The notes below the pieces were generated by a model. It searched no databases. It had not been told where the DNA came from and worked only from the letters and a program-made list of their open reading frames with translations. 64,000 nucleotides of DNA from Euborellia annulipes (Eukaryota > Arthropoda > Insecta > Dermaptera > Anisolabididae). Position 1 is the first letter of the stretch, and every line of letters starts with the position of its first letter. Position numbers and translations under genes: made by a program. The stretch spans positions 1 through 64,000 of the forward strand of contig JAKCPI010002432.1 of NCBI GenBank assembly GCA_023213315.1, read 5' to 3'. Positions 1 to 11,815 of the stretch are shown in pieces.

Positions 1-179
1 CCCCTTTGCTTACTTTATCCGGCCCGTTGAAAAATCCCTTTTATGCGATTTTGTTGAAATCAACAGTATAAATAATCAAATATATAAATAATAGAGTATT
101 ATAATTTCGAAGAGCCGTAACCATATCACTACTTTTATGTACGCAAGGAAAATCGAAATTGAACAATCTGAAATATTAC

Positions 180-480
180 ATCAGTAAAGTCTACTTCAAA
201 CAATTTTCACGAAAAATTTTACTAATTTACTTTTTAAAGAGGATCTAAAAAATAATTGATTTTTGAATTCTATACAATTTTGATGGAACGAATTTTGAGA
301 AAATCGAAAAAAAAAAACAACTAAAAAAGTACATCAGTAAAGTATTAGTACTTTTTGGCCTATTTTGTTCTAAAGCTTAGTCCCGGAATGTACCTAACTT
401 AAATATAAAATTTCAACCTCGTAGCTTCTATTTTTCTAATTCATAAATCAATTATTTTTTAAATGCTCTTTAAAATGTAT
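180..480. repeat. Dispersed repeat of the 0-10 kb region
   Basis: The blocks CATCAGTAAAGTA, TTTTTGGCC and AACTTAAATATAAAATTTCAACC recur at about 6550-6640, 7180-7400 and 9296-9400, in part just before a CACAGACACACAG tract. This may be the end of a retroelement; I cannot assign a family. Confidence 0.5.
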
Positions 481-484
481 ATCG

Positions 485-752
485 CTCTCGGGACTTGGTG
501 TAGAGGTTAAAATGCTAACCTCTTATACCTAAAGTCGCGGGTTCGAATCCCAGTCATGATTTTATTTAAGCCATTTGGATACCAAATGGCTTAAATAAGA
601 ATGCCTGGACCCCCAATAGATATATTATTAATAACGGTTATCGTTATAAGTCTTATATGTCCTGAGTTGCCGAAAATACTGTGTACGTGTGTGTTTGAGT
701 GTGAGTGTGAATGGGAAAAAAGTGTGAGTGTTTTTATAAAAAAAAAAATAAA
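485..752 (+). mobile_element. tRNA-derived SINE, family A, copy 1
   Basis: The head has an A-box-like TGGTGTAGAGG and a B box GGTTCGAATCC. A body follows with a small palindrome (CCATTTGGATACCAAATGG), a conserved AATAACGGTTATCGT segment, a GTGTGAGTGTGA tract and an A-rich tail. It recurs in the window at 6.67, 9.06, 25.4, 44.9 and 61.6 kb. Half of the hairpin family follows directly at 753-800. Confidence 0.8.
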
Positions 753-1114
753 TTTGGTGTGACAAGCACAGTACACAACTTTCTCTTGCAGAAGGGTAAG
801 GGTAAGAGAAGGGTAAAGGCTTCTTTTCCTGTTGTATAAACAAACAGCCACTGAATTCAACACGAAAAAATTTTTGAAATAGAATGGTAAAGAGTTAGAG
901 AATATTGTAAGCGTAAAAACGCATAATGATTCAATTATTCTAATCTTTTAGCCGCTCGAGGGCCCTCTGATTGAACAGTGAAGTGTATAAATTATTATTA
1001 ACGTGTATACTTACATGTATTTGATGTTCATTTCAAAAGTTTATTTTCTAGCTCAGGCATCTTCTTTGGAGTCAAAAAAAATTTCCGAAAGGGAAGCAGC
1101 GTTTGGACATGGCT

Positions 1115-4012
1115 TCACCAATAGGAGAGAACATGAGCACGGCTGCACCCTGAAGTACGTCTGCCTTCTTTAGGGATTATAGATGAGTACCTACACGCTG
1201 CCCAGCATTTAAGTCATAATTATAAGAGATTCCGACGATTGACGAGGAATGTAATATTTTTTTTTTTTTTTTTAAGGTCTTTTTTCGGCATCTAAGGCCA
1301 TTTAGACCCCATCCCTATTTATTTCAAATGATTGAATGTAATATTAAAGTCATTGTGATAGAACTGTAAATAAAAACAAATTAATATTAAAACTGTGCAT
1401 TATACAACAGATTGAAGACATTATTTTCTCATTTCAATAGCTTACCTATTTTATAAAATTTGTTTAGTTCAGGTAAACAATAAAAGTTGTTATTTTTTAA
1501 ACAGGCCTCCACATCTCCCCTTATAGCCTGCCGAACCTCCCTCAGGACGAAAAAATTGCACGATGTTTGCATCTTAACTTGAATATTGATCAATCTGGAA
1601 ATAAAAAGAATAGTATTAATAAATACGTAGAATAATAATTGTATTTAAAATAAATTATACGAACTTGCTTCATCAGATTTTCGATCTGTCCAATTTAAGT
1701 CTTAAATATGATCCGAAATAAATTATATTTTTTTGTCATAGTTTAAATAGATCTATTTCGTTTGGCAGGATCAAAAGAATGTCATCCTATTATTAAATTA
1801 TTTTCTTTAAATCTTCATTCTTATAAAGATTTTGCGAATACCGTAGAATTGTTTTTGTAATCTTCAGTGTTCTTGAAATAACTCTTAGCCTAAAACAAAA
1901 GAAATGTTAATTTGAGAATTCATCAAATGAATTAAGAGAAGAATGATACCAGGTAAAATAACCTACAGTAATTAAAAAACTCGAAGAGCCGCATGGGACA
2001 CCGTCTCTACTGATGGTCGGTAGGTTTTATTGAAAAAAAAATTTTTTAAATTTTTTTATTAAGAGTTGAGGCTGACTGTTTTTTAATTAAGGAAAACCTC
2101 CGTCCCAGAATCTTGAAAATTTTAACCTAGTGTGAAATTTTTCTTGAGATTTTATACTTTCTACGCTCCGTGATGTCCTTTAGAGCCAAAAAATATTTTC
2201 AATTTGTTCCTAAAAAAAAAAAAAAAAATTGAATAAATAGGTAGAAGAAAGTAAAATTGGTTTTATTAAAGTGTTTAGCTTTTTTTAATAGCCTTGTTAG
2301 ATTTACTTACGAAAGGATCCAGTTGGTTATGCCCTGAAGAATCTCGTCGATCTCAGCCCCCACTCCCACCCTCACCATCTAAAACAAAAGAAGATTAAAT
2401 GATTAGTTTATATCATTGATGCTAGGGAATATGTTATGAAAAATATTGAAAGTTTCTTTAACTTACTCTGTAGACTGCTTCTTTCGGCTCAACGAGGGCT
2501 TCCCTAAAAACTAACCTAATCCCACACTATCTATGACCGGGACGGCCATCTAATTCTAAAATGCAGTTCCTCTTCTTTCTTGAGACACTCGCGAACGCGA
2601 ACGCGAACACTCCCGGAAGGCAGGTAAGCCTTCATAATATCAAAACGGAACGATACGGTGAAAACGCCCCCACAACCCCAAAGAAAGATTAAGAGAAAAT
2701 GGGACAGATACAGACACTCACAGAGTATCTATTAACAGATCAATTAATCTCCGCCCACCTGCCTAATCAATGTCAATTAATAGCGAGCTAAAAAGAAGCA
2801 GAGTTAATTGATCTGTTAATCATTCACGAGTTAGGAAGGAAGCCCGGCCAATACAATACTGAAGATCCCCCTTGATTGCTCATCTCAGAAACAGAATGAC
2901 GTTGTTCAAGATGCATGCTGAAAAAAAAGAACCCTAAAAGCTAACAACATCCTATACGAACTCCTAACATCTTGAACATTAACTCACTCTGTCCTGAAAC
3001 AACCAAGGCCCAGAACTCAGCACTGACGGACAAAGAGCCTCGGAGAAAGAGAAAACACTCTTTCTCTCAAATGCGCGAAAGAGGGAAACATGCGATAGAG
3101 GAATTCTCCTATTTCCCTTGAACAACGGTCAAAAGTGAAATGATCCTCTACTGGGAGCCCTGCCTAACTAAATGGGACGAACAACAACACCCTATGCCAG
3201 TATTGAGGAATCACTTCACAAATGAACGTCAATTCAAGAGAACATCAGAGAATTCTGACATAGAAGGCCTAAATCCCCACATAATATATAAATGCGTGAG
3301 CGTAGAGATTTTCTAAATAGTAAGTGCCCATTTATAGACTCTATCAATTGCTAGCTAGATAATCCTATAAGAATTGCGTGTACGCGTTAAAATTAACATT
3401 AGTTTAGTAAACATAGGAAAGAGATCCTCTTATATAATATAATATTAAACCCATACACGCAAAACTTGAAACCTAATACTGAATTTTATAATAAAAGCTA
3501 AAATAATAATACATGCACACTTGAATTGTCTCATATGATGACGTTGCTCCCGTCGTTGGGTAAAGGGATGAAATGAGTACTGTGCATGATCCTCATAAAT
3601 TTATTACCATTAATCCAATAATACCTCAAATTCAATCCAATAGTACCTTTTGCACATTGAACATTCATCCATCCCTTTACCTTGAAGAGGAACAGCCAAC
3701 CTAAAAGAAAGGGACTCTGAAATGGGAGAATTAAATTTATTAATAACATCCTATCAAAGCAGCTAAGTTAAATATTCTATATTTAGGCCGAAATAAGAAA
3801 ATTCAAATGAAATTTTGAAAACCCTAAACTGTTTACTCTACGCCCACGTAAATGTTCATACAGACTTTAAATGCTGTAGCTGCTACACTCGTGGAATCTG
3901 CTGTAGTGCTGCCTGGTTGACGTAATGGCGATGTCTGACGGCGGACGCTCCTTGACTGCCTGGTTGACGACGATCTGATGGCGGATGTTCTACATGGATG
4001 TTTGATGACCAT
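1115..4012 (-). CDS. Unrecognised spliced gene, five coding exons, ~170 aa
   Basis: I do not recognise this protein. Five minus-strand exons join with consistent phases: 4012-3837, 2503-2467, 2378-2311, 1594-1446 and, less surely, 1197-1115. All have AG acceptors and GT donors; those at 2466 (GTAAGT), 2310 (GTAAGT) and 1445 (GTAAGC) are strong. The acceptor of the first coding exon is at 4036 (TTTTTTAG). The chosen ATG at 4012 has a good context, GAGAATGG. The N-terminal ~50 residues are Arg/Ser-rich. The middle, for example EALVEPKEAVYRMVRVG and EIDEILQGITNWILS, looks helical and truly coding. The second exon is only 37 nt. An AATAAA lies at about 1045-1040, after the TGA. The last exon has a weak polypyrimidine tract, so the C-terminus may be wrong. 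No membrane span or signal peptide is evident. Candidate 5' UTR exons lie upstream to 11 kb. Confidence 0.5.
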
Positions 4013-4302
4013 TCTCGATGGAGATTCGTTAATTTCTAAAAAATAAACAAAAAAATATTTAAAATGGGAGAAAAGCAAAACTCTGACTCAAATAACAAGA
4101 TTTGAATGGAATATTACACTAATTATAATATTCAAATTTTACTTCTATCAAATAGATTCACCTTTTACCTAATGTCGCTTTATAATTAAAAAAGAAGATA
4201 TATTTCCTTTGGCTGGAGATTGTCTATATTATATTATTGAGTTATCATTGACACCTGCTCAGTAAGTAACAAAAGAAAAGAAATTTTTTAATTTTACAAT
4301 GT

Positions 4303-4400
4303 ATATTTTATTTTTCTAAAAATAAAAAATGTCGACCAGGTCCTGAGGAAGGGGGCGATTAGCACGTGAAACGTCGACGAGGATATTGAAATAAAATTGT
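4303..4400 (+). repeat. Isolated hammerhead-like relic
   Basis: CUGAGGA and GAAACGUC are present at 4343-4375, with GUC/GAC as stem I, but the stretch between them pairs poorly. It resembles the PLE motif without a matching inverted arm nearby, so it may be a solo arm. Confidence 0.4.
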
Positions 4401-4582
4401 TTTATTTCTAATCCTGGCTGCCTACCCAGCATCAATAATATAAAAAAAGAAGAATATTGAATAAAAATCCCTACAACATTATCTACAGTGAGGGACAAAA
4501 TTAAAGTATAGACTGCATGGTTCCAAAGGATTAATTAATTTAAATAAATAAATAAATAAATTTATTAACGACTCGTTTAGAG

Positions 4583-4807
4583 CAGAGGTCGGCAACCCGC
4601 TGCTCGCGAGCCGCATGTGGCTCTTTTATCCAAATCGTGTGGCTCTTCATTATGTCTAAAATTTATATATTTATTCAACATATTATAAGTATAATAATTC
4701 TATTTTGTAAAAAATGTTTATAAAGGTCTGATGCGGCTCTTGGTAAAATTTTTTAAAATTATTTAAAGAAAAATGGCTCTCTACTTAAAATAGGTTGCCG
4801 ACCACTG
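4583..4807. mobile_element. hAT-type MITE
   Basis: Ends CAGAGGTCGGCAACC and GGTTGCCGACCACTG; the 8-bp flanks gtttagag and gtttggag differ at one base. It is 225 bp and has internal GTGGCTCTT repeats. Confidence 0.75.
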
Positions 4808-5689
4808 GTTTGGAGACATCGGATGGAAGATCTTTATTAGAATTTTATTCTACACTTGAATTACAAAAGTTTTCAATAAAACTTGTTTATATTCCGAAAA
4901 AAAAAAATAAATAAATAAATAAAATAACGCATCGATGTGATTTTTAACTTTGTTACTCACTGTACAATGAGACGCTCACACAGTGCGAGATTAAACAAGA
5001 TGGTGGTACATAGGCAGTCGAAATCTCGGGGCCCTGACAGCTGATAATTTTTTAATATAGTTTTGAAATTTTTTGATATGTTCAAAATGTTCCCACAGGG
5101 TTCGAAATTTATATATCAATACATTTTAAAAATTTTCATAAAACATTTTGCATTGAATAAAACAATAACTCAATGCATTGGCATTTGAGTGCATACTCTC
5201 GAAAATGGACTGAGAATGGCGATATTTAATTATAGCCGAAACTGTCTCCACTACTCTTGAGTTTCATTTCGTAGAGGTTTACTTCCTGGCTGCCAGCTCC
5301 CTCTTCTATTGTTGAAATACAACAGCCACTTCACAAAATGGTCATCGTTAAAACAATAACTTATATAAATTAATTTCAAAACATGTTTATAAAAGGCAGG
5401 GTGGAGAGGGGGGAGGGGTAAATCAAAAAGATTCGGCCCCCTCTCTCCGAAAAATAATTATAAATACTCCTCTGGGATGCTTGCCACTTTTACCAAGGGT
5501 AGATAATAATCAAGAATTAATAACATTACACAGGCAAACAAAGGTTAGGTCGATCTGAAGGCCCAAACTAATTAACCTAATCCTACTCAGAGAATAGGAA
5601 TTTGTTTTTTTTTAAATAAACAACTAATTATTTTTCAATAGGGAAAAATCTGTATAAGATCAATATGAAAAATAATTACCCGGTGGTGG

Positions 5690-5880
5690 TGTAGGTGATT
5701 TCTTGACCAAGAGTGAGAGAGAGAGAGAGTACGAGGCTTCTCTTGCTTATTTGCTCTCTTTGAGGCGTCGCTGTCTCGTCTGCCGGGGAACAGGCATCAG
5801 GCGGCGGCGCCGCCGTCGCCGCTCTCTGACGTCACTGGTGGGGGGAGGGCTCTCGCAGCTCAACAATACTAGCCAACAAT
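5690..5880 (-). promoter_or_regulatory. Candidate alternative first exon and promoter (A)
   Basis: A GC-rich block in AT-rich surroundings, with GAGA repeats and a CGG/GCC tract, ends on the minus strand in a splice donor (CCGG, then GTAATT). It contains a short ORF, MPVPRQTRQRRLKESK, then a stop, which would be a uORF. I infer a 5' UTR exon of the unrecognised gene at 1.1-4.0 kb, because the next minus-strand acceptor with good coding sequence is at 4036. The transcription start is not visible. Confidence 0.4.
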
Positions 5881-6084
5881 AAGAGATAAAATTATTTTTA
5901 TTACTTGTTACAATTAAATGAGTTATTAAAATATTAAAATTTGTATTCTGAGAGGATATTTTTTGATTTAAAAGAAGTTTTTAATTTCTCATCATAAATA
6001 CTGGTAATTCCAAAAATTAAGAAATTATTAAAATTTTGAACCAAATTTTTAACAATTATATGTTGTATACAAGAAAGAAAAAAA

Positions 6085-6186
6085 GAAAAATCTGGTGTGA
6101 CTAGTCGCACAGCACACAACTTTCTCTTACCCTTCGGTAAGAGAAAGTTGTGCAACGTGCTGGTCACACCAAATTTTTTGTGTCGA
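6085..6186. repeat. UUCG-loop hairpin element, copy 1
   Basis: A ~100-bp inverted repeat: an AATCTGGTGTGAC arm, a TTTCTCTTACC stem and a cTTCGg loop, then the complementary arm ending GTCACACCAAATTTTTT. C(UUCG)G is an unusually stable RNA tetraloop. Confidence 0.7.
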
Positions 6187-6664
6187 GATATATTATTAAG
6201 TTTCCCATAGCCCCTTAGTTTCAAACTTGCATTTTAAATGTTGAATCTCATATTTGGACATTATATACATAATAGAGAATCCTATATAAATACAAAATTT
6301 CATAAGAATTGAAAAAAAAAATTTTAAATGCGTAAAAAGTTTCAAAGGAGATCCCCTTTTGAATCGAAATTAACATGCAAATCCCCATATCTCTATGGAA
6401 CGAAAAGCCGGAAAGTGAATTTAAAACAAGTAGAAAAAGAGAGAAGATGAGTGCAAGTGAGATAGATATAGGCACTGGTGTCTGTCCATTTAGGCAACCC
6501 ATTTTTCTCAGAAACAATTAAAGACAGAAATAAAATAAAAATTAAAAAAAAAACTGAATTACATCAGCAAAGTGTATTTCAAATAATTTTCTCAAAATAT
6601 TACTGATTTACTTTTTAAAAGGGCAAATAATAATTGATTTATATGAATTTTAATTTAATAAAAA

Positions 6665-6916
6665 GCCCTTGGGGCTTGGTGTAGGGGTTAGCGTGCTAAC
6701 CTTCTATACCAAGGGTCGCGGGTTCGGACCCCAGGCAGTCCCAGCCATTTGGATACCAAATGGCTTAAATAAGGATACCTGGACCCCCAATAGATATATT
6801 CATTAACAACGGTTATAGTAAAAGTCTTATATGTCGTGAGTTTCCGTGAAGGCTGTGTGCATGTGTGTGTGAATGGGGAAAAAAGTGTGAGTGTTTTTAA
6901 CAAAAAAAAAAAAAAA
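6665..6916 (+). mobile_element. SINE family A, copy 2
   Basis: Complete copy with tRNA-like head (B box GGTTCGGACCC), palindromic body, GTGTG tract and A tail, followed at once by a full copy of the hairpin element. Confidence 0.8.
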
Positions 6917-7013
6917 ATCTGGTGTGACTGGCGCACAGCACACAACTTTCTCTTACCTTCGGTAATCGAATGTTGTGTTCTGTGCTTGTCACACCAGATT
7001 TTTTGTGTCGACA
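6914..7013. repeat. UUCG-loop hairpin element, copy 2
   Basis: The same hairpin, abutting the A tail of SINE copy 2. The arms differ slightly in the lower stem but the cTTCGg loop is kept. Confidence 0.7.
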
Positions 7014-7179
7014 TGTATTTAGTTTCCGACAGTAGGGTACATTCGATTTTCAAGATGTAAAATTTATAAGTATGGCAAAATATTTATATGTTGTTACCAT
7101 GGCAACCATTTCTCCTATCTTTTCTATGGAGAACAAGAGTAAAGTGGTCTTCAGAAGATTTCAATCACAAAATGAGAAT

Positions 7180-7745
7180 ATACATTTTAAAGAGAATCTA
7201 AAAAATAATTGATTTTTGAATTTTAAAAAAAATCGTTGGAGCAAATTTTGAGAAAATCGAAAAAAACTGAAAAAGTGCATCAGTAAAGTACTAGTACTCT
7301 TTGGTCGATTTTGGTCAAAAGCTTCGTGTTAGGTCCCATGGGGGTGCCTAACTTAAATATAAAATTTCAACCTCCTAACTCTTTTCGTTCTTGAGATATT
7401 TTGTTCACAGACACACAAAGAAGACACACAGACAGACCATGTCGCGAAAACCACTTTTTTGGATTCAGGGGACCTCAAAACGTGAAGATCCATCAAAATC
7501 TCGACATCGAATTTTTGACATGAATCCAATACTTTCTCTCTCTATATATATTAACATATATATAGAGGTAAGAGAAAGTAAAAAAGTCATGTCACGACCC
7601 CTTTTTTTGGATTCAGGGGACCTCAAAACGTGAAGATCCATCAAAATCTCGACATCGAATTTTTGACATGAATCCAATACTTTCTCTCTCTATATATATT
7701 GACGTATATGTAGAGGTCAAGAAAGTAAAAAGTCATTCACGACCC
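7180..7745. repeat. Dispersed repeat with a two-unit tandem array
   Basis: The CATCAGTAAAGTA repeat is followed by TTGAGATATTTTGTTCACAGA and then two tandem units of about 150 bp (7450-7597 and 7602-7742), each with GGATTCAGGGGACCTCAAAA and TCTCGACATCG. A single unit lies at 9838-9970. No ORF of any retroelement is attached. Confidence 0.6.
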
Positions 7746-7940
7746 CTTTTTTAATGTTAAATTTTTGTTTTCCTCTACCAAAGAAAAAAAAATATGTATT
7801 AAAAAATAAATAGTATAATTATGTAATGAAATTAAAAAAATCCATTTCTAATTCATTATTATTATTATTATTATTAGGTACCGCATCTCTATTTTCTTCA
7901 ATTGATTGGTAGCTACTAATCATTATTTAAATCTAACTTT

Positions 7941-8200
7941 CATGGGCGTAGCCAGACTTCTTGTTAGGGGGGGGGGCCAACCCTTCGTTAGGGCGAGAGG
8001 GGAGGTTTGCAATTAATATATACATAGATTATTAATTATTTATTTAAATAAAAAAAAAAATTAAATTAATGTAGTGGATTGGGGTGTTAAAAAAAAAAAT
8101 TCCCAAAGGGAAAAATATATATTTGCTTGTTTTTTTTTTAATTTTTAGGACCAGCCAGGGGGGGCAACGGCCCCCCTGCCTCCCCCTGGCTACGCCCATG
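7941..8200. mobile_element. hAT-type MITE with perfect 8-bp duplication
   Basis: Terminal inverted repeats CATGGGCGTAGCCAG and CTGGCTACGCCCATG enclose 260 bp of G/C-run and AT-rich filler. Target duplication ctaacttt is at 7933-7940 and 8201-8208. Confidence 0.8.
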
Positions 8201-8668
8201 CTAACTTTAATTTGTTGATGAAAATTAAAGAAAATACATCTTGAGTTGATTCGTTAATATATTTATCATAATCATGACAAACGATTCTGAACGAGAATTT
8301 TGTTCATGGAAAAGTTTTTTAACTAATAAACAAAAATTTCTCTTTTTATAAAAATAAATTTTACGACAGCTCGGAAGATTGTTCAAAACGGAAACGAATG
8401 GGTTATAATATAAATATATTAAGATTTTCTTATTTTAATTTTCACCTTTTCCAAAGAAATTTGTTATATGAATTAAAATTTTGATATTATTTACATTTAA
8501 TTATATTCCATTATTGAATTCACTCTAACCTAAGATTTGAAACTTCTTGCTTTGACCTTCATAAGATAACGACATAAAATTGCGATATAAAAGGATAACT
8601 GTATGTATCTCTTCTACTTCGCTTTTATAATTAAATTGAAACGCAATAAATAATTGAGTGATATTTAC

Positions 8669-8860
8669 CTGTTGGTGATGAATTCGAGAGAATTTCAACG
8701 GAGAGAGGAGAGAATGATGCCTTGGCGTTGCTTGGAGCTGCAGCGTCGCGACGCGTCGCCTGTCTGTAGACTAACTGACGTGGCTGCCTGAGGCGGCGAC
8801 GGTCGCCGCACTGGCTGGAGTGGGAGGGGGAGACGCGCCAACAATGCTCTATTAATAGAA
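8669..8860 (-). promoter_or_regulatory. Candidate alternative first exon and promoter (B)
   Basis: A second GC-rich block (GGCGACGG, GCGACGCG) ends on the minus strand in CAACAG followed by GTAAATAT, a good donor. Its 5' side carries a GCATTGTTGGCG motif like GTATTGTTGAGC in block A. The two may therefore be parallel alternative promoters of the same leftward gene. There is no long ORF, so it is best read as a non-coding first exon. Confidence 0.4.
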
Positions 8861-8950
8861 CACAAGCAATAAAATTAAAAGATTATCTTTTCAAGAAAAA
8901 TAAAAAATTATTTTTATTTTATGAGAATTATCCCTTGCAAAAAGACAGAA

Positions 8951-9048
8951 AAAATCTGGTGTGACTGGTCGCACAGCACAAAACTTTCTCTTCTCTAAAT
9001 AATTAATAGTTGTGTTATGTGCTTGTCCCACTAGATTTTTTGTGTCGA
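8951..9048. repeat. Hairpin element, copy 3, loop lost
   Basis: Outer arms of the same family (AATCTGGTGTGACTGG and CACTAGATTTTTTGTGTCG) with the loop replaced by AT-rich sequence. It abuts the A-tail end of SINE copy 3. Confidence 0.6.
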
Positions 9049-9057
9049 AATATGATT

Positions 9058-9297
9058 AGTTTCCGCAAATATTTTTTTTTTTTTATAAAAAAAAAACACA
9101 CACGTTTTTCTCATTCATACTCACACACACATTCACACTGTCTTTTCGGCAACTCAGGCCATATAAGATATTTACGATACCCTTTATTAATTAATATACA
9201 TGTATTGGGGTTCTAGGCATTCTATTTAAGCCATTTGGTATCCAAATGCTAACCATCCACGCTAACCACGCTAACCCCTAGACCAAACCCCGAGGGC
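9058..9297 (-). mobile_element. SINE family A, copy 3, internally deleted
   Basis: Minus-strand copy with part of the head and B box missing. The A tail, seen as T-rich on the plus strand, abuts a hairpin element at 8951-9048. Confidence 0.7.
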
Positions 9298-9382
9298 ATC
9301 AGTAAAGTACTAGTACTTTTTGACCGTTTCTTGTTCAAAAGCTTCACGTAGGGGGTATCTTATTTAAATATAACATTTCAAC

Positions 9383-9763
9383 CATAGGCGTAGCCAAAAA
9401 TTTTCGATGGGGGGGGGGGTTCAGGATGATTTCTCCCCCCCCCCCCCCCCGACTAATAGGGCAGTATAAGGCGTCTGATGAAATATAAATATGACTAGCC
9501 ACTCCGCCCTCCTGGACCCCCCCTCGGATTGGCTCGGGCCCGCCCTTTCTTAATTAAGTGCCTCAATTTTAAAATTGTAAAATGATATGAATTTTGTCAA
9601 GAAAATTTTAAGGAGGGGGGCGGCAAATTAAATTTTGCCCCCCCCCCTAAAAAACCTCCTAGTTCCGGCCCTGTGTATTATAGAGCTTAAATATCTAGTC
9701 ATAGCTTGGGTCCAATGGGGGGGGGGGGTTGAACCCCCAAATCCCCCCATGGCTACGACTATG
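9383..9763. mobile_element. hAT-type MITE, same family, nested insertion
   Basis: Ends CATAGGCGTAGCC and GGCTACGACTATG with an 8-bp near-duplication (ATTTCAAC / ATTTCACC). It contains a G-rich block that looks like another inserted element. Confidence 0.7.
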
Positions 9764-10791
9764 ATTTCACCCCATAGCTCTTTTCGTTCTTGAGATATTT
9801 TGTTCACAGACACACAGACAGACAGACCATGTCGCTAAAACCACTTTTTTGGATTCAGGGGACCTCAAAACGTGTATATCCATCAAAATCTCGACATCGA
9901 ATTTTTGACATGAAACTAATACTTGCTCTCTCTATATATCAACATACATAGAGGTAAGAGAAAGTAAAAAGGTGAAGTGAATGATGAGGCACTGATTAAG
10001 AAAGAGGCCGAGACACGTGAGGCCTGCCTAGGAAATGTATTTGTGGCTCCTATTTGAAAAAAAAAACTACATGTCAATGAGAGAAGCCGACCGAAAGCAG
10101 AGGGGCAGCGCAGAAAAATTTGCCCCATTAGGAGGCTATATTTAAAATTTTATTTAGATCTTATAAAAAATTTAATCTAGGATTGAGTTGCAATCCCGTG
10201 GATTGAATGTCATCCATCACTACATAAAACAGAATTGATTATCTTATCTAAATATATATCTAAGGGAGACCCGGAGGTCGAAAATCGCCTAACAAGGTGG
10301 CCACCGAAGACGGGCGATGCAGCTAGTTAAATTTAAATGAAAAAATACGAGAAACAAATCGGTCATGGCCAAGATATAGTTATAAACTAGAAGAATATTC
10401 CACTGCTTTGGGGTGTTAGCCTATAGGGCTACTCACGTGTGTAATCCGTATGCTAAGCAACGTAGGCCTACCTATTAACCCAACCAACAAACTTGTCCTG
10501 ACTTGTATACCGGGGCTTGCAAAGAGAGTGAAGCAGAGAGAGCCGAAGCAATTACTCTTATTATTTGTCTTAAAATATTTTATCAAATACATAATGCACT
10601 GATCACCTAGAAATAAGCGATCGGACCATCTCCAAATAAAAATATTTTGTCAAATCTCACTCACTGAATGCATTTGAATAAAATCACAATATACCCAGTA
10701 TAATAAAAAAAAAATTTTGTGGAGGTATTTATATTTCTAATATTTAAAATAATAAACCAAGTATTAATGGACTAGAAGAAATGAAATTTAC

Positions 10792-11080
10792 CTCAAAAGT
10801 CGTTCAAGTTTAGAAGAAACGCGAATTTTTTGCAGGAGCCCAGGTGTGATGCTGCTGCCCCACGCGCCGCCATCATCCAAATGAGCCAAATGAACACGAT
10901 TAACACGGAGGGTGCTTCCTCTATCACTGCACCCCCTCTACTGGCGACTCTTTGATCTTGCAATTGAATATAAAGCAAATTTTTCTTATTGAAAAGCATA
11001 TACACTCAAATTCCAGCAGCGATTGGCCGGAGCTTCCGAGAGTGGGGGTGGGAGTGGGGGGACGCAAGCCTGTACTATTA
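10792..11080 (-). promoter_or_regulatory. Candidate alternative first exon and promoter (C)
   Basis: A third GC-rich block on the minus strand ends in TTTGAG followed by GTAAATTTC, a plausible donor. It contains a short ORF starting MMAARGAAASHLGSC that stops four bases before the donor, so it cannot read through into the next exon. An inverted CCAAT (gattgg, about 11021) and G-rich boxes lie at its 5' edge. The leftward direction matches blocks A and B. Confidence 0.35.
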
Positions 11081-11592
11081 TCAATAGATAATTGGCAACG
11101 ATCCAAATTATTTCTATTAGAAAGAATTGAATATAATTAAATAGGGAATTTAAAGAAAAATTATTTTAATTTTAAAAAATCTGTTTTTTTTTTCAATATG
11201 TATTTTTAGTTTCAGACAATTTATTAATCAAAACGGAAATGAGTGGCTAGCGCTCTTTATTAATATGATGACTTTTAGAAATTTGAAATCAAAAAATGAC
11301 TCCGCCCTAATTATTGAATAATCTAAAAGACAAAGAGCCCAGGCAAAGAGAGCGAAATTAATGGAATTATAATTTCCATTTTTTTTTATAATCAAGAGAG
11401 AAGTTGCTGTTGATGTTACAAGTTGGAAAAGAGCAAGTACAGGAGCAGCAAAGTAAACCAAGCCTTTGTATGTCAAATGCCGAAAGCGACGTTTCGCACA
11501 AAATTTATTCGCCATCTTCCGTTCTTTTCTAATTCAGGCGTTGGTGATGCACACAATTCGATGAACATTATGAACATTTTATTAAAAGGGTT

Positions 11593-11815
11593 CGAAGCTC
11601 CGGTGCCCTGGTGCAATGGAAGGCTGGAGATCCTGGGTTCAATTCCCGGGAGTCATGGGGCGTTTGGCCTCGCCAACAAAAAACAGATTCAAAATATCTT
11701 TATTAATTTATATTAAGCAACAGTTTACCACAATCATTGCTGTTAAGTGATGCCAAGCACGGCGAAAGTTCAGGATTGGTGACCCCGAGAGCGTGTTGAA
11801 CGTTAGCCATCAATA
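11593..11815 (+). mobile_element. tRNA-like head with following repeat sequence
   Basis: TGGTGCAATGG and GGGTTCAATTCCC, about 45 bp apart, fit A and B boxes. Downstream, GATTGGTGACCCCGAGAGC recalls 5S-derived sequence. Probably a SINE relic. Confidence 0.4.

Noticed and set aside
485..560. tRNA gene
   Set aside because: A and B boxes are present, but the acceptor stem does not close and the same unit with tail recurs five times, so it is a SINE head.
2720..2830. Imperfect inverted repeat around ATCAATTAATCTC and GAGTTAATTGATC
   Set aside because: Short and AT-rich; no duplication and no second copy, so not called as an element.
5934..6224. Minus-strand frame crossing a hairpin repeat
   Set aside because: It runs through the UUCG-loop repeat, which is dispersed in the window.
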